Position numbers and translations under genes: made by a program | Part shown: in pieces, positions 1 through 9,720 of the stretch | Numbering within the stretch: position 1 is the stretch's first letter | Layout of the letters: every line of letters begins with the position of its first letter | Notes under the pieces: model-generated | The model's input: only the letters and a program-made list of their open reading frames with translations | Databases searched by the model: none | Told to the model about the DNA's origin: nothing | Assembly: GCF_014193285.1 (NCBI RefSeq) | Contig: NZ_JACHZE010000011.1 | Span: 1 to 64,000 of the forward strand | From: Atlantibacter sp. RC6 | GTDB lineage: Bacteria; Pseudomonadota; Gammaproteobacteria; Enterobacterales; Enterobacteriaceae | Reading direction: 5' to 3' | DNA length: 64,000 nucleotides

Positions 1-88
1 GACCCCATGCCGAACTCAGAAGTGAAACGCCGTAGCGCCGATGGTAGTGTGGGGTCTCCCCATGCGAGAGTAGGGAACTGCCAGGCAT
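1..88 (+). rRNA. rrf: 5S ribosomal RNA, 3' part
   Basis: The first 88 bases match the 3' three-quarters of an enterobacterial 5S rRNA and end in the conserved GGGAACTGCCAGGCAT. About 32 bases of the 120-nt gene lie before the window. It is the last gene of an rRNA operon. The following mobB-mobA pair corresponds to the surroundings of rrnA in E. coli K-12. Confidence 0.97.
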
Positions 89-100
89 CAAACAACGCAG

Positions 101-129
101 AAGCCCATCCTCACGGATGGGCTTTTTGC
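101..129 (+). terminator. rrn operon terminator
   Basis: A 9-bp GC-rich stem (AGCCCATCC / GGATGGGCT) with a 4-base loop is followed by a run of five T, 13 bases after the mature 5S end. This is a classic intrinsic terminator of the rRNA operon. Confidence 0.9.
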
Positions 130-184
130 TGTCTGCTATCCAGAAAAAACAGGCGGAATGAACATCGGCCCGCCTGACTTACCG

Positions 185-706
185 TTACTGCTTTTTCAAC
201 CAGTCCGCAATAAAATCAGCTACTTGCTGCTCATCGTTAATATCAATAACCGGCAAACTGTGGTGCATAGTGATGTCCGTAACCAGCGCAATGACATACT
301 CATCGCAAACCAGAGCGGCAAGGCTATGCTTCGTTCCTTCCCGGTATAGCAGCAGTTTAGGGATCGCTTCATGCTTAAAGCCTTCCACCAGAATAATATC
401 CAGGGTGCGGTGATCCATACGGCTTGCCAGATAATGCAGATCGAGCGGCGCTTCATCCGGGGTTTCGGTCATCAGCGCCCAACGTTCTGCGCTGGCGACC
501 AGCGTCTGATACGCACCGGCTTTGCGTAGCTCATAGCTGTCTTTACCAGGCTTATCGACGTCCATATTGTGATGGGTATGCTTAATCAGCCCGGTACGAA
601 TGCCGCGCTGGTTTAACGCGGGGATTAGCTTTTTCAGCAGCGTAGTTTTTCCGGTTCCACTCCAGCCAGTAATGCCAAGTATCGGCGTCATCATTTCATC
701 TGCCAT
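185..706 (-). CDS. mobB: MobB, molybdopterin-guanine dinucleotide adapter
   Basis: A 173-aa GTP-binding protein of the MobB family, which assists MobA in molybdenum cofactor biosynthesis in the cytoplasm. The N-terminus carries a P-loop (GWSGTGKTT, residues 14-22), followed by the family segments [24 protein letters not shown] and ILVEGFKHE. Length agrees with the E. coli protein (about 175 aa). It is downstream of mobA on the same strand and overlaps it by 16 bases, so the two are translationally coupled. MobB is known to be non-essential and its precise role is unsettled. Confidence 0.95.
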   Translation of the reverse strand: MADEMMTPILGITGWSGTGKTTLLKKLIPALNQRGIRTGLIKHTHHNMDVDKPGKDSYELRKAGAYQTLVASAERWALMTETPDEAPLDLHYLASRMDHRTLDIILVEGFKHEAIPKLLLYREGTKHSLAALVCDEYVIALVTDITMHHSLPVIDINDEQQVADFIADWLKKQ

Positions 707-1263
707 TGTGCGAGATCGTCAGGTGTGTTTACGTTAGCAAAGTGGTGCCCACCGTCATTAAACAACACGGCATGGCCACCGGCCTGCCTGAGGAATGCCA
801 TTACACGTCTTTCGCCGCTGGCTAAATACGCTTCCAGCAATGGTGCAATGCAGCGGTTTACCAGGCACAGCGTGGGATGATCGCGCTGTCCATCGTTAAC
901 CCAGGCAGCTGGCGCGTCATTAATGGCAGCCTGCAAACGCGAGACGACATCGGCAGGAATATTTGGCGTATCGCAGGGGCAAAACAAAAACCAATCACTT
1001 TCAACTGCCTGCATGACCGATAGCATTCCCGCCAGCGGTCCCGGAAAATCAGCCAGCGTATCAGTAATCACGTTAAAACCGCTTTGCTGATACTGGTCGA
1101 TATTACGATTGGCGCTAATCACCAGGCTATCAACCTGCGGCAGCAGACGCGACGCGACAAGTCGCCATAACGGCTTGCCATTGAGCAGCACCAGGCCTTT
1201 ATCCTGGCCTCCCATTCGCGTAGCCCGGCCGCCGGCCAGCACTGCACCTGTTAGTTTCGCCAA
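691..1263 (-). CDS. mobA: MobA, molybdenum cofactor guanylyltransferase
   Basis: A 190-aa nucleotidyltransferase that transfers GMP from GTP to Mo-molybdopterin to make the MGD cofactor of DMSO reductase-family enzymes. The N-terminal [16 protein letters not shown] (residues 9-24) is the nucleotide-binding signature and FCPCDTP (about 94-100) supplies the metal-binding aspartate. Length is close to E. coli MobA (194 aa). It is the first gene of mobA-mobB and diverges from yihD, with a 67-bp shared upstream region. Confidence 0.96.
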   Translation of the reverse strand: MAKLTGAVLAGGRATRMGGQDKGLVLLNGKPLWRLVASRLLPQVDSLVISANRNIDQYQQSGFNVITDTLADFPGPLAGMLSVMQAVESDWFLFCPCDTPNIPADVVSRLQAAINDAPAAWVNDGQRDHPTLCLVNRCIAPLLEAYLASGERRVMAFLRQAGGHAVLFNDGGHHFANVNTPDDLAQWQMK

Positions 1264-1330
1264 AATATCGCCTCTTTTATTGTGGGTTTGACCCTGTTAA
1301 CGTGTCTTTCTCAAAGAAAGGAGCGCCATT

Positions 1331-1600
1331 ATGAAATGCAAACGTCTTAATGAAGTTATCGAATTGCTTCAGCCAGCCTGGCAAAAAGAGCCCGACCTTA
1401 ATCTGCTGCAATTTTTGCAGAAACTGGCGAAGGAGTCAGGTTTTACCGGCGATCTGGCCGATCTCAGCGATGATATTTTGATATATCACCTGAAAATGCG
1501 CGACTCCGCGCAAGACGAAGCCATTCCTGGACTAAAAAAAGATTACGAAGAGGATTTTAAAACGGCACTATTACGCGCTCGCGGCGTCATTAAAGAGTAA
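1331..1600 (+). CDS. yihD: YihD, conserved DUF1040 protein
   Basis: An 89-aa soluble acidic protein identical in length to E. coli YihD. It has no recognisable catalytic motif, and the predicted structure is helical ([27 protein letters not shown]). AAAGGAG stands before the ATG, giving a clear ribosome binding site. It precedes srkA on the same strand, separated by 75 bp. Function is unknown to me; conservation of position next to srkA-dsbA suggests a link with the envelope-stress (Cpx) genes, but that is inference. Confidence 0.92.
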   Translation: MKCKRLNEVIELLQPAWQKEPDLNLLQFLQKLAKESGFTGDLADLSDDILIYHLKMRDSAQDEAIPGLKKDYEEDFKTALLRARGVIKE

Positions 1601-1675
1601 AAGCATGTAAGCGAAGCCAACAATACGCCGCCGGAATGATATTCTGAAGCATTAGCCGTATTTTTGGATAACGGA

Positions 1676-2662
1676 ATGACAGATAACGCTTTTACATTCC
1701 AGACGTTACACCCGGACATCATAATGGATGCCTTATTTGAGCAGGGCATCCGTGTTGATTCCGGGCTAACGCCGTTGAACAGCTACGAAAATCGTGTTTA
1801 CCAGTTTCAGGATGAAGATCGTAAACGCTATGTCGTGAAGTTCTATCGTCCGCAGCGCTGGACGACTGCGCAGATCCTCGAGGAACATGCTTTTGCGCTG
1901 GAATTATCCGCCGATGAGATCCCGCTGGCTGCGCCGTTGATACTTAACGGTACCACACTGCCTGAATATCAGGGCTATCGCTTCGCTGTTTTTCAAAGCC
2001 TTGGCGGCCGCCAGTATGAAACCGATAATCTCGATCAAATGGAATGGGTAGGGCGCTATCTGGGCCGCATCCATCAAGTTGGCCGTCGCGCGCTGTTCCA
2101 GCATCGCCCGTCGATTGGCATCAATGAATATCTTCTTGAACCGCGTACCCTGCTGGCCGCCTCGCCTCTGGTTCCCGCTGCGTTGAAAGACGACTTTTTA
2201 AGCGCGACAGATGCCCTGATCGATGCGGTCCGCGCTCGCTGGGATGAAAATATAGCCACGCTGCGGTTACATGGCGATTGCCATCCCGGTAATATTCTCT
2301 GGCGCGACGGGCCGCTGTTCGTCGATCTGGATGATGCGCGCAACGGCCCCGCCGTGCAGGATTTATGGATGCTGTTAAATGGTGATCAAGCCGAACAGCG
2401 CATGCAGCTCGAAACTATTATTGAGGCGTATGAAGAATTTAATCCTTTTAATATGAGCGAGCTGACTCTGATTGAACCGTTACGCGCGATGCGGATGGTT
2501 TATTACCTGGCGTGGTTAATTCGACGCTGGGAAGATCCTGCGTTCCCTCGTAACTTCCCCTGGCTTGAAGAGGAAGATTACTGGCGCAGGCAAACGGCAA
2601 CATTTCACGAGCAGGTACGGGTTCTCAACGAACCCCCATTGCAGTTAACGCCGATGTATTAA
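1676..2662 (+). CDS. srkA: SrkA (YihE/RdoA), stress response kinase
   Basis: A 328-aa Ser/Thr kinase of the APH/choline-kinase fold that protects stressed cells by counteracting MazEF-dependent death in E. coli. The Brenner-type catalytic loop [12 protein letters not shown] (about 200-211) and the metal-binding [11 protein letters not shown] (about 217-227) are intact. I chose the ATG at 1676 (MTDNAFTFQ) rather than the in-frame TTG four codons upstream because it gives the 328 aa of the E. coli protein. It ends 26 bp before dsbA. In E. coli srkA-dsbA are co-transcribed with an additional internal dsbA promoter and are Cpx-controlled. Confidence 0.96.
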   Translation: MTDNAFTFQTLHPDIIMDALFEQGIRVDSGLTPLNSYENRVYQFQDEDRKRYVVKFYRPQRWTTAQILEEHAFALELSADEIPLAAPLILNGTTLPEYQGYRFAVFQSLGGRQYETDNLDQMEWVGRYLGRIHQVGRRALFQHRPSIGINEYLLEPRTLLAASPLVPAALKDDFLSATDALIDAVRARWDENIATLRLHGDCHPGNILWRDGPLFVDLDDARNGPAVQDLWMLLNGDQAEQRMQLETIIEAYEEFNPFNMSELTLIEPLRAMRMVYYLAWLIRRWEDPAFPRNFPWLEEEDYWRRQTATFHEQVRVLNEPPLQLTPMY

Positions 2663-2688
2663 TCTGTCTATTCAGGAGAGAGTTGAAG

Positions 2689-3312
2689 ATGAAAAAAGTA
2701 TTACTGGCGCTGGCGGGGATGATTCTGGCTTTTAGCGCATCAGCGGCCCAAATCACCGACGGTAAACAGTACACTACGCTCGAAAAACCCGTCGCCGGCG
2801 AACCGCAAGTGCTTGAGTTTTTCTCATTCTATTGCCCGCACTGCTACCAGTTTGAAGAAGTGATCCACGTTTCCGATAACGTGAAAAAGAAACTGCCGGA
2901 AGGCACCAAAATGACCAAGTACCACGTCGAATTCCTGGGACCGTTAGGTAAAGACCTGACCCAGGCATGGGCGGTCGCAATGGCGTTGGGCGTGGAAGAT
3001 AAAATTACTGCGCCGATGTTTGACGCCGTTCAGAAAACCCAAACCGTACAGACCGTTGCCGACATCCGTAAAGTCTTTATCGATGCCGGCGTAAAAGGGG
3101 AAGAGTACGATGCCGCGTGGAACAGCTTCGTGGTGAAATCTCTGGTCGCTCAGCAGGAAAAAGCGGCAGCCGATCTCCAGTTGCGTGGCGTACCGGCAAT
3201 GTTTGTTAACGGCAAATATCAGCTGAACCCGCAGGGTATGGATACCAGCAACATGGACGCATTTGTTCAGCAATATGCGGATACCGTGAAATTCCTGGTC
3301 GAAAAGAAATAA
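2689..3312 (+). CDS. dsbA: DsbA, periplasmic thiol:disulfide oxidoreductase
   Basis: The periplasmic protein that introduces disulfide bonds into exported proteins and is reoxidised by DsbB. It has a cleavable signal peptide ([19 protein letters not shown], cleavage after about residue 19), the active-site CPHC at residues 49-52, and the cis-proline loop RGVPAMF. The start is the ATG at 2689 behind CAGGAGAG; the TTG two codons upstream would add only two residues before the signal peptide. Length 207 aa, one less than E. coli. A terminator follows the stop. Confidence 0.97.
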   Translation: MKKVLLALAGMILAFSASAAQITDGKQYTTLEKPVAGEPQVLEFFSFYCPHCYQFEEVIHVSDNVKKKLPEGTKMTKYHVEFLGPLGKDLTQAWAVAMALGVEDKITAPMFDAVQKTQTVQTVADIRKVFIDAGVKGEEYDAAWNSFVVKSLVAQQEKAAADLQLRGVPAMFVNGKYQLNPQGMDTSNMDAFVQQYADTVKFLVEKK

Positions 3313-3323
3313 TACGCCAATGA

Positions 3324-3350
3324 AAAAGCCGGTCACTGACCGGCTTTTTT
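3324..3350. terminator. Bidirectional terminator between dsbA and yihG
   Basis: An inverted repeat AAAAGCCGGTCA / TGACCGGCTTTT with A- and T-runs on either side works on both strands. It serves the convergent genes dsbA and yihG; the last codons of yihG (stop at 3333) lie within the stem. Confidence 0.9.
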
Positions 3351-4256
3351 GTATTGCTGTTTTATCTCTTCAAGCTGATTGTCTTTCTCGCTCCAGAGCG
3401 CATTAAGCCAGAGCTGGAATTGCCGTTTGAAGTTTTTATCGTTGACATAATCACCGTGTAATTCATCCGCCACCGGTAATAAATCGATTCTCACCACAAT
3501 ACGCGTCAGTTTACCGCTCAGCATATCGTAAAAGGGCGTTTTATTATTTTCCGGATAACACAGCGTGACGTTAAGCATCTTGTCGAATTGCGAGCCCAGA
3601 ACATTAAGCGCCATGGCAATACCCGCTGCTTTTGGCGGCAGCAAATGCTTAAAGGGTGAGCGCACTTGCTGGCTTTTTGCTTCAGTAAAACGTGAACCCT
3701 CAACGAAATTGACGATGGTTGTCGGATGATGGCGGAACTTTTCACAGGAACGGCGGGTGGTTTCTACGTCTTTGCCGCGCCGTTCTGGATGACGCAGTAA
3801 ATAGCTGCGGGAATAGCGGCGCATAAACGGCATATCCAGCGCCCAGCAAGCCAAACCAATAAACGGGATCCAGGCAAGCTGCTGCTTAAGGAAATATTTG
3901 TTCATCGGGATGTGTTTGCGGAACAGAACACACAGCACCACAATATCGGCCCAGCTGTAATGATTGCAAATGAGCAGATACCAGTTTTTTTTGTTGAGGC
4001 CTTCCAGCCCCTCAATGTCCCATTTTAAATGCGGATTCAGTTTTAACAGTGCGGCCAGACCTTCGCACCAACAAAACATCATAAAATTGCAGAAAGCGGA
4101 GATTGTTCGCCAGACTGGGGGAAATGGCACTAATAGCTTTACCATCCCCGCGAGGATGATCGGCACAGAGCAGAAAATCGTTACTAAAATAGTCAGCGCG
4201 ATACTTAAAAACAGCGTTATCGCAGCAATCAATCTCGACATAATGATTATATTCAT
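3333..4256 (-). CDS. yihG: YihG, inner-membrane acyltransferase
   Basis: A 307-aa member of the PlsC-type 1-acyl-glycerol-3-phosphate acyltransferase family. A strongly hydrophobic N-terminus (about residues 8-40) anchors it in the inner membrane. The catalytic HX4D box appears as NHYSWAD (about residues 97-103), and FVEGSRF (about 186-192) is the acyl-acceptor/glycerol-phosphate motif. E. coli YihG is 310 aa and has been described as an additional LPA acyltransferase; an older report linked it to polynucleotide adenylation phenotypes. It is monocistronic and convergent with dsbA. The ATG at 4241 (MSRLIAAIT) is an alternative start. Confidence 0.93.
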   Translation of the reverse strand: MNIIIMSRLIAAITLFLSIALTILVTIFCSVPIILAGMVKLLVPFPPVWRTISAFCNFMMFCWCEGLAALLKLNPHLKWDIEGLEGLNKKNWYLLICNHYSWADIVVLCVLFRKHIPMNKYFLKQQLAWIPFIGLACWALDMPFMRRYSRSYLLRHPERRGKDVETTRRSCEKFRHHPTTIVNFVEGSRFTEAKSQQVRSPFKHLLPPKAAGIAMALNVLGSQFDKMLNVTLCYPENNKTPFYDMLSGKLTRIVVRIDLLPVADELHGDYVNDKNFKRQFQLWLNALWSEKDNQLEEIKQQYKKAGQ

Positions 4257-4680
4257 GCAGTTATCGGAAACGGTGCGCTGAAAATGCGCACAAGCGGAGG
4301 ATTTTATCAGAAATCCCGGTTTGATGACGAACCGAAACGTTACGGTATTTGAATTTACGTAAAGCGCCGGATTTATCAGCGATTTAACAACGTTTGCGAT
4401 ATTTTATATCCACAATAATCAAACGATCGAGAGGGAAATATCTTAGATCAATGATTTACCATAATTGTATGATATGACTGAATTTTTCTATTTATCCGAT
4501 CGTGATTTTTATATATGCATTTATTCTAAAAACTTTTGCCCACACAGTTATCCACAGGTTGATCCTGCGAGAGAGCTCGAAGATCGTTAATTCTTTCATG
4601 CATATTGGTCTGAAAAATTCATATTTCTTTTCCAGCTATGGCATCCTTTAGGGATAACTTAAACATCAGGCACGGACATT
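4257..4680. promoter_or_regulatory. yihG-polA divergent intergenic region
   Basis: A 424-bp AT-rich region between the divergent genes yihG and polA. It must hold both promoters. I see no open reading frame with coding character. Its one clear site is a consensus DnaA box, listed separately, 124 bp upstream of the polA start. Confidence 0.6.
4548..4556 (+). promoter_or_regulatory. Consensus DnaA box upstream of polA
   Basis: The nonamer TTATCCACA, identical to the high-affinity DnaA box (R1/R4 type), lies 124 bp before the polA ATG. DnaA would be able to bind here. An effect on polA transcription is inference. Confidence 0.65.
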
Positions 4681-7467
4681 ATGGTTCAGATCCCAGAAAA
4701 TCCTCTTATCCTCGTTGATGGCTCTTCTTACCTGTATCGGGCCTATCACGCCTTCCCGCCGCTCACCAACAGCGCAGGCGAGCCGACCGGGGCCATGTAC
4801 GGCGTACTTAATATGCTGCGTAGCCTGTTAATGCAGTATCAACCGACTCACGCAGCGGTGGTTTTTGACGCCAAAGGCAAAACCTTTCGTGATGAGCTGT
4901 TCGAACATTACAAATCACATCGTCCGCCGATGCCTGACGATCTTCGTGCGCAGATAGAGCCGCTGCATGCCATGGTCAAGGCCATGGGCCTGCCGCTACT
5001 GGCGGTCTCCGGCGTAGAGGCGGATGACGTTATCGGCACTCTGGCGCGTGAAGCGGAAAAAGCGGGCCGTCCGGTGCTGATCAGCACTGGCGATAAAGAC
5101 ATGGCTCAGCTGGTGACTCCGGGCATTACGCTGATTAACACCATGACCAATACTATTCTCGGTCCGGAAGAAGTGGTCACTAAATACGGCGTGCCGCCGG
5201 AGTTGATTATCGATTTCCTGGCGTTGATGGGCGATTCCTCGGATAACATTCCGGGCGTGCCTGGCGTGGGCGAGAAAACCGCGCAGGGCCTGCTGCAAGG
5301 CCTGGGTGGTCTGGGTACGCTGTTTGCCGAACCGGAAAAAATCGCTGGCCTGAGTTTCCGGGGCGCCAAAACCATGGCCGCTAAGCTTGCCGAACATAAA
5401 GAGGTGGCATACCTCTCCTATCAGCTTGCCACGATCAAAACCGATGTGGAGCTTGAACTGACATGCGATCAGCTTGAAGTGAAACAGCCGGTCGTTGACG
5501 TGCTGGTCGATCTGTTCAAGAAGTATGAATTTAAGCGCTGGACCGCAGATGTCGAAGCCGGTAAATGGCTGCAAGCGAAGGGCGCGAAACCAGCGGCGAA
5601 ACCGCTGGAAACCATCGTGATCAACGAAGAGCCTGACGAACCGGTTGCGGCGCTCTCTTATGATAACTATGTCACCATTCTGGATGAGAAAACGCTCACC
5701 GAGTGGATTGCCCGTCTTGAAAAAACGCCGGTCTTTGCCTTCGATACCGAAACGGACAGTCTGGACAACCACTCCGCGCGGCTGGTGGGCTTCTCGTTCG
5801 CCACCGAACCGGGTATCGCGGCCTATGTGCCGGTGGCGCACGATTATATTGATGCCCCGGAACAGTTGACCTGTGAACGCGTACTGGAATTACTTAAGCC
5901 TCTGCTTGAAAGCGAAAGCGCCCGTAAAGTTGGGCAAAACCTCAAATACGATCGCGGCGTGTTGCAGAATTACGGTATTGAACTGCGTGGTATCGCCTTC
6001 GACACCATGCTGGAGTCGTATATTCTCGATAGCGTAGCGGGCCGTCATGATATGGATAGCCTGGCCGATCGCTGGCTGAAGCATAAAACCATCACGTTTG
6101 AACAGATTGCCGGTAAAGGCAAAAACCAGCTGACGTTTAACCAGATCGCGCTGGAAGAGGCGGGGCGCTATGCCGCCGAAGATGCAGACGTCACGCTGCA
6201 ACTGCATCTCAAAATGTGGGCGAAGCTGGAGAAAGAAAAGGGGCCGCGCCACGTTTTCGAAACCATCGAAATGCCGCTGGTGCCAGTGCTGTCGCGCGTT
6301 GAGCGTAACGGCGTGAAAATCGATCCGGCTGTGTTGCACCGTCATTCTGAAGAATTGACGCTACGCCTGGCTGAGCTGGAGCAAAAAGCCCATGATATCG
6401 CCGGTGAGCCGTTCAATCTCTCGTCCACTAAACAGCTGCAAACCATTCTGTTTGAAAAGCAGGGCATCAAGCCGCTGAAGAAAACGCCTGGCGGCGCGCC
6501 ATCTACGTCGGAAGAGGTGCTGGAAGAGCTGGCGCTGGATTACCCGCTGCCGAAAGTGATTCTGCAATATCGCGGGCTGGCTAAACTTAAATCCACCTAC
6601 ACCGATAAACTGCCGCTGATGATTAACCCGAAAACCGGGCGCGTGCATACCTCTTATCATCAGGCGGTCGCAGCCACCGGGCGGCTCTCCTCCACCGATC
6701 CGAACCTGCAGAACATTCCGGTGCGCAATGAAGAAGGGCGCCGAATTCGCCAGGCGTTTATTGCGCCGGAAGACTATGTGATCGTTTCTGCGGACTACTC
6801 GCAAATCGAACTGCGTATTATGGCGCACCTGTCCCGCGATAAAGGCTTACTGAGCGCCTTTGCCGAAGGCAAGGATATTCACCGCGCCACGGCGGCGGAA
6901 GTGTTTGGTTTGCCGCTGGAAAGCGTCTCCGGGGAACAGCGCCGCAGCGCCAAAGCGATCAACTTTGGGTTGATCTACGGCATGAGCGCCTTTGGTCTGT
7001 CGCGCCAGCTCAATATCCCGCGCAAAGAATCACAAAAGTATATGGACCTTTACTTCGAGCGCTACCCCGGCGTGCGCGAGTATATGGAGCGTACCCGCCA
7101 GCAGGCGAAAGAGCAGGGCTATGTTGAAACGCTGGATGGCCGCCGCCTGTATCTCCCGGATATCAAATCCAGCAACGCGGCTCGCCGCGCCGGTGCCGAG
7201 CGTGCGGCGATCAACGCGCCAATGCAGGGCACCGCCGCAGACATCATCAAACGCGCCATGATCGCCGTAGACGCCTGGCTGGAGAAAGAGCAGCCGCGCG
7301 TCAAACTGATCATGCAGGTACACGATGAACTGGTGTTTGAAGTGCACAAAGATGATGTGGAAGCCGTGTCAGAGAAGATCCATGAGCTTATGGAAAACAG
7401 TATGAAACTGGATGTGCCGTTGCTGGTGGAAGTGGGTAGCGGTGAAAACTGGGATCAGGCTCACTGA
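4681..7467 (+). CDS. polA: DNA polymerase I
   Basis: A 928-aa repair and Okazaki-fragment-processing polymerase, the same length as in E. coli. Residues 1 to about 320 form the 5'-3' flap nuclease ([44 protein letters not shown]). About 325-520 is the 3'-5' proofreading exonuclease with the metal-binding FDTETDSLD (Exo I). The rest is the polymerase domain, with motif A DYSQIELR, the O-helix [14 protein letters not shown] and motif [10 protein letters not shown]. All catalytic acidic residues are present. It is monocistronic; the upstream region contains a DnaA box, and spf follows 146 bp downstream. Confidence 0.99.
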   Translation: MVQIPENPLILVDGSSYLYRAYHAFPPLTNSAGEPTGAMYGVLNMLRSLLMQYQPTHAAVVFDAKGKTFRDELFEHYKSHRPPMPDDLRAQIEPLHAMVKAMGLPLLAVSGVEADDVIGTLAREAEKAGRPVLISTGDKDMAQLVTPGITLINTMTNTILGPEEVVTKYGVPPELIIDFLALMGDSSDNIPGVPGVGEKTAQGLLQGLGGLGTLFAEPEKIAGLSFRGAKTMAAKLAEHKEVAYLSYQLATIKTDVELELTCDQLEVKQPVVDVLVDLFKKYEFKRWTADVEAGKWLQAKGAKPAAKPLETIVINEEPDEPVAALSYDNYVTILDEKTLTEWIARLEKTPVFAFDTETDSLDNHSARLVGFSFATEPGIAAYVPVAHDYIDAPEQLTCERVLELLKPLLESESARKVGQNLKYDRGVLQNYGIELRGIAFDTMLESYILDSVAGRHDMDSLADRWLKHKTITFEQIAGKGKNQLTFNQIALEEAGRYAAEDADVTLQLHLKMWAKLEKEKGPRHVFETIEMPLVPVLSRVERNGVKIDPAVLHRHSEELTLRLAELEQKAHDIAGEPFNLSSTKQLQTILFEKQGIKPLKKTPGGAPSTSEEVLEELALDYPLPKVILQYRGLAKLKSTYTDKLPLMINPKTGRVHTSYHQAVAATGRLSSTDPNLQNIPVRNEEGRRIRQAFIAPEDYVIVSADYSQIELRIMAHLSRDKGLLSAFAEGKDIHRATAAEVFGLPLESVSGEQRRSAKAINFGLIYGMSAFGLSRQLNIPRKESQKYMDLYFERYPGVREYMERTRQQAKEQGYVETLDGRRLYLPDIKSSNAARRAGAERAAINAPMQGTAADIIKRAMIAVDAWLEKEQPRVKLIMQVHDELVFEVHKDDVEAVSEKIHELMENSMKLDVPLLVEVGSGENWDQAH

Positions 7468-7613
7468 TAAATGCGCCACAAAGTCATTTTTCTGTAACTT
7501 AGCAACATAACTTATCGCTTTTTGTGATGACGCTTTGAATTCAGAATGTAAAGATTGAAAAAAAATTACAAAAATACTTTGTAGCGTGGAAAAAAGGTAG
7601 TAGAGTTAAACGC

Positions 7614-7722
7614 GTAGGGTACAGAGGTAAGATGTTCTATCTTTCAGACCTTTTACTTCACGTAATCGGATTTGGCTGAATATTTAGCCGCCCCAGTCAT
7701 CTAATGACTGGGGCGTTTTTTA
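7614..7722 (+). ncRNA. spf: Spot 42 small RNA
   Basis: A 109-nt sRNA that starts GTAGGGTACAGAGGTAAGAT and ends in the terminator GCCCCAGTCAT..ATGACTGGGGCGTTTTTT. It is nearly identical to E. coli Spot 42 and in the same position, between polA and engB. It is an Hfq-dependent regulator that represses many catabolic genes (such as galK) when glucose is present; CRP-cAMP represses it. TAGAGT sits about 10 bases upstream of the RNA start as a plausible -10 element. Confidence 0.97.
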
Positions 7723-7745
7723 TTGCCCAAAGAAAAGTTTCGAGG

Positions 7746-7763
7746 GTACGGGATGTCCCGTAC
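7746..7763. repeat. Perfect palindrome between spf and engB
   Basis: An 8-bp-arm inverted repeat (GTACGGGA / TCCCGTAC, 2-base spacer) just after the end of engB. On the minus strand it could be a weak transcription stop for engB, but the following T-tract is interrupted. Confidence 0.5.
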
Positions 7764-7769
7764 GCCTGC

Positions 7770-8405
7770 TTATTCTTCGGCCTGCGAGTCTTCCGTCACC
7801 GGCGTGAGGTCGCTAAACCAACTGTCCAGTTTCTGACGCAGCTTATCAACGCCCAGTTTCTTCAGGGACGAAAACGCTTCAACCTGCACATCGCCGTTAA
7901 AAGCGATAACCGCTTCACGCACCATATTAAGCTGCGCTTTACGCGCGCCGCTGGCCAGCTTGTCGGCTTTGGTTAGCAGCACCAGCACCGGGATTTGGCT
8001 CTCCACCGCCCAGTGAATCATCTGCTGATCGAGATCCTTCAACGGATGGCGGATATCCATCAGCACCACCAGGCCCTGCAAGCACTGACGCGCCTGCAAA
8101 TATTCCCCCAGCGCGCGCTGCCATTTTAGCTTCATCTCTTCCGGGACTTCGGCATAACCGTAGCCGGGAAGGTCTACCAGGCGTTTGCCTTCCGCCACCT
8201 GAAACAGGTTGATCAACTGCGTACGGCCAGGGGTTTTACTGGTTCTGGCCAGGCTTTTTTGATTGGTTAAGGTATTAAGCGCACTTGATTTCCCTGCGTT
8301 CGAGCGGCCCGCGAAAGCCACTTCAATGCCGGTATCGGAAGGCAAGTGGCGAATATCAGGCGCACTGGTCACAAAATGCGTCTGTTGATAGTTCCAGTTA
8401 GTCAA
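7770..8405 (-). CDS. engB: EngB (YihA/YsxC), ribosome biogenesis GTPase
   Basis: A 211-aa TRAFAC-class GTPase needed for 50S subunit assembly and cell division; essential in E. coli. G1 is GRSNAGKSS (about 33-41), G3 [10 protein letters not shown] (about 78-87), G4 TKAD, and a G5-like SSLKK stretch follows. Length agrees with E. coli (210 aa). It stands alone on the minus strand between spf and csrC. Confidence 0.96.
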   Translation of the reverse strand: MTNWNYQQTHFVTSAPDIRHLPSDTGIEVAFAGRSNAGKSSALNTLTNQKSLARTSKTPGRTQLINLFQVAEGKRLVDLPGYGYAEVPEEMKLKWQRALGEYLQARQCLQGLVVLMDIRHPLKDLDQQMIHWAVESQIPVLVLLTKADKLASGARKAQLNMVREAVIAFNGDVQVEAFSSLKKLGVDKLRQKLDSWFSDLTPVTEDSQAEE

Positions 8406-8481
8406 AGGTCGTCTCCATCAGGACAAGCGATGAAGGGATTATACCTGAACCCCTGCGAAAGGCGGGGTTCTTAAATCCAGG

Positions 8482-8510
8482 CTTACATGATATTCCCGAT
8501 GCGTTGTAAG
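8482..8510. promoter_or_regulatory. Possible UvrY/SirA site upstream of csrC
   Basis: CTTACA and its complement TGTAAG form an inverted repeat separated by 17 bases, about 150 bp upstream of the csrC start. UvrY/SirA recognises TGTAAG-type inverted repeats and is known to activate csrC in E. coli. Half-site order and spacing here differ from the usual 18-bp box, so this is tentative. Confidence 0.3.
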
Positions 8511-8659
8511 AGATTGCCGATTTAAACCCTGGAAAAAACAGGTAAATGCTTTACATGCATTTAAAATAAATATTTATAAATCATGGGGATATTTTAATAA
8601 GACCACTCTTAAAAATGGTAGATTGCTGCGGCTACGGCTTGTCTGATTATTCTAAAAAG

Positions 8660-8886
8660 GTAAAGTAGTCACCGCGGGCCAGGATGACCCCGGAATAAGG
8701 TTCAGGAACGTCAGGGCGACGAAGAACAGGATACGGCTGGAGAGCCAGCGTCATGAGACGCCACAAGGAAAAGGACACACACGGAGCGTTGTTTGCTAAA
8801 GGAAAAACAGGGTGGTTGGTAGCAAGCCAGGACGAGCGCAAAGTTAAGAGAAAAGGCGACAGCAAAACTGTCGCCTTTTCTCTTTT
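8660..8886 (+). ncRNA. csrC: CsrC small RNA, CsrA antagonist
   Basis: A non-coding stretch between engB and yihI, the csrC position. It has about ten GGA motifs (the CsrA-binding core), including CCAGGATG, CAGGAACG and GCTAAAGGAAAAACAGGG, the last shared with E. coli CsrC. It ends in a 15-bp perfect stem (GAGAAAAGGCGACAG / CTGTCGCCTTTTCTC). A candidate promoter is TTGCTG at 8623 with TATTCT at 8648 (19-bp spacing), so the 5' end is approximate. CsrC titrates CsrA away from its mRNAs under BarA/UvrY control. Confidence 0.88.
8848..8886 (+). terminator. csrC terminator
   Basis: A 15-bp perfect hairpin with a 5-base loop and T-rich descending arm and tail. It forms the 3' end of CsrC. Confidence 0.9.
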
Positions 8887-9027
8887 CTGCCTTTCTGATA
8901 GATTCCGCCGCAATTCTCATCATCATAAATAAACCGTCTCTCACATATCGATTAATTACCCATAATGTAAGAAGCGGCTTGAAGTATGATGTCATTATTC
9001 TCGTAAATGGCTTAAGACGACCCTGAT

Positions 9028-9534
9028 ATGAAGCAACCAACCTCCAAACGCCCTGCGAAAGCGCGTCGTAAAACACGCGAAGAGCTGAACCAGGAAGGGC
9101 GTGAACGCAAGCGCCAGAAAAAACACAGCGGCCACGCGCCAGGCAGTCGCGCATCCGGCGTTGCGGCAGAAGCGAAAAACGCCCGCAGCAGCCAGAAAAA
9201 AGATCCGCGCATCGGCAGCAAAACCCCCATTCCGTTGGGCGTGACAGAAGCGCCTGTAACCCGGCAGCAAAAACCGAAGAGTGAGAAGAAACCTATGCTT
9301 TCACCGCAGGCCGAACTGGATATGCTGGAAAACGACGAGCGTCTGGATGGATTGCTGGAGCGTCTCGAAGAGGGAGAAACGCTGAGTAAAGCTGACCAGG
9401 AATGGGTCGACGCGAAACTGGATCGTATCGATGAGCTGATGCAGCAGCTTGGTCTCTCCTGGGATGATGAAGACGAGGAAGAAGACGAAAACCGCGGCGA
9501 CGATTTGATGCGTCTGCTCAAGGGCGGCAACTGA
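9028..9534 (+). CDS. yihI: YihI, activator of the GTPase Der
   Basis: A 168-aa protein (E. coli 169) that stimulates GTP hydrolysis by Der (EngA) and so modulates 50S assembly. The first ~100 residues are very rich in Lys and Arg ([25 protein letters not shown]). The C-terminal ~70 residues are acidic and helical ([22 protein letters not shown]) and end in an Asp/Glu run ([10 protein letters not shown]). This two-part charge layout is typical of the family. It is upstream of a small open frame and hemN on the same strand. Confidence 0.95.
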   Translation: MKQPTSKRPAKARRKTREELNQEGRERKRQKKHSGHAPGSRASGVAAEAKNARSSQKKDPRIGSKTPIPLGVTEAPVTRQQKPKSEKKPMLSPQAELDMLENDERLDGLLERLEEGETLSKADQEWVDAKLDRIDELMQQLGLSWDDEDEEEDENRGDDLMRLLKGGN

Positions 9535-9544
9535 TCGGCGCGCT

Positions 9545-9718
9545 ATGGGCCTGCCCGTCCTGATCGTTGTCCTGCCAATAGTATGTTATCTGGTGTGGTT
9601 ATTCGTTAAACTACAGCGGTTGTCGCGCCGTCAAAAGCGGTTGCGCAACCGGCTCATCGCCCGTGGTGCTGGTGGGTCCGTGCAGCGTACCCGCCAAAGA
9701 CATCATCGGAAGGAGTGA
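9545..9718 (+). CDS. Small basic membrane protein between yihI and hemN
   Basis: A 57-codon open frame starting 10 bp after yihI and ending two bases before the hemN ATG. The predicted peptide has one membrane segment (LPVLIVVLPIVCYLVWLFV, about residues 3-21) followed by a strongly basic tail (RLSRRQKRLRNRLIARG), so Nin/Cin-type topology is expected. There is no strong Shine-Dalgarno sequence. Its stop codon overlaps the hemN ribosome-binding region, which would allow translational coupling. It may be a shortened relative of the DUF2489-type proteins that I recall from other gammaproteobacteria at this position; that is from memory and uncertain. Confidence 0.45.
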   Translation: MGLPVLIVVLPIVCYLVWLFVKLQRLSRRQKRLRNRLIARGAGGSVQRTRQRHHRKE

Positions 9719-9720
9719 GC

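Noticed and set aside
4996-5841. 281-codon minus-strand frame inside polA
   Set aside because: Antisense to the nuclease domain of polA, low-complexity basic product, no start signals.
7746-7763. Palindrome as a REP element
   Set aside because: It lacks REP consensus and size; it is only a short perfect palindrome.
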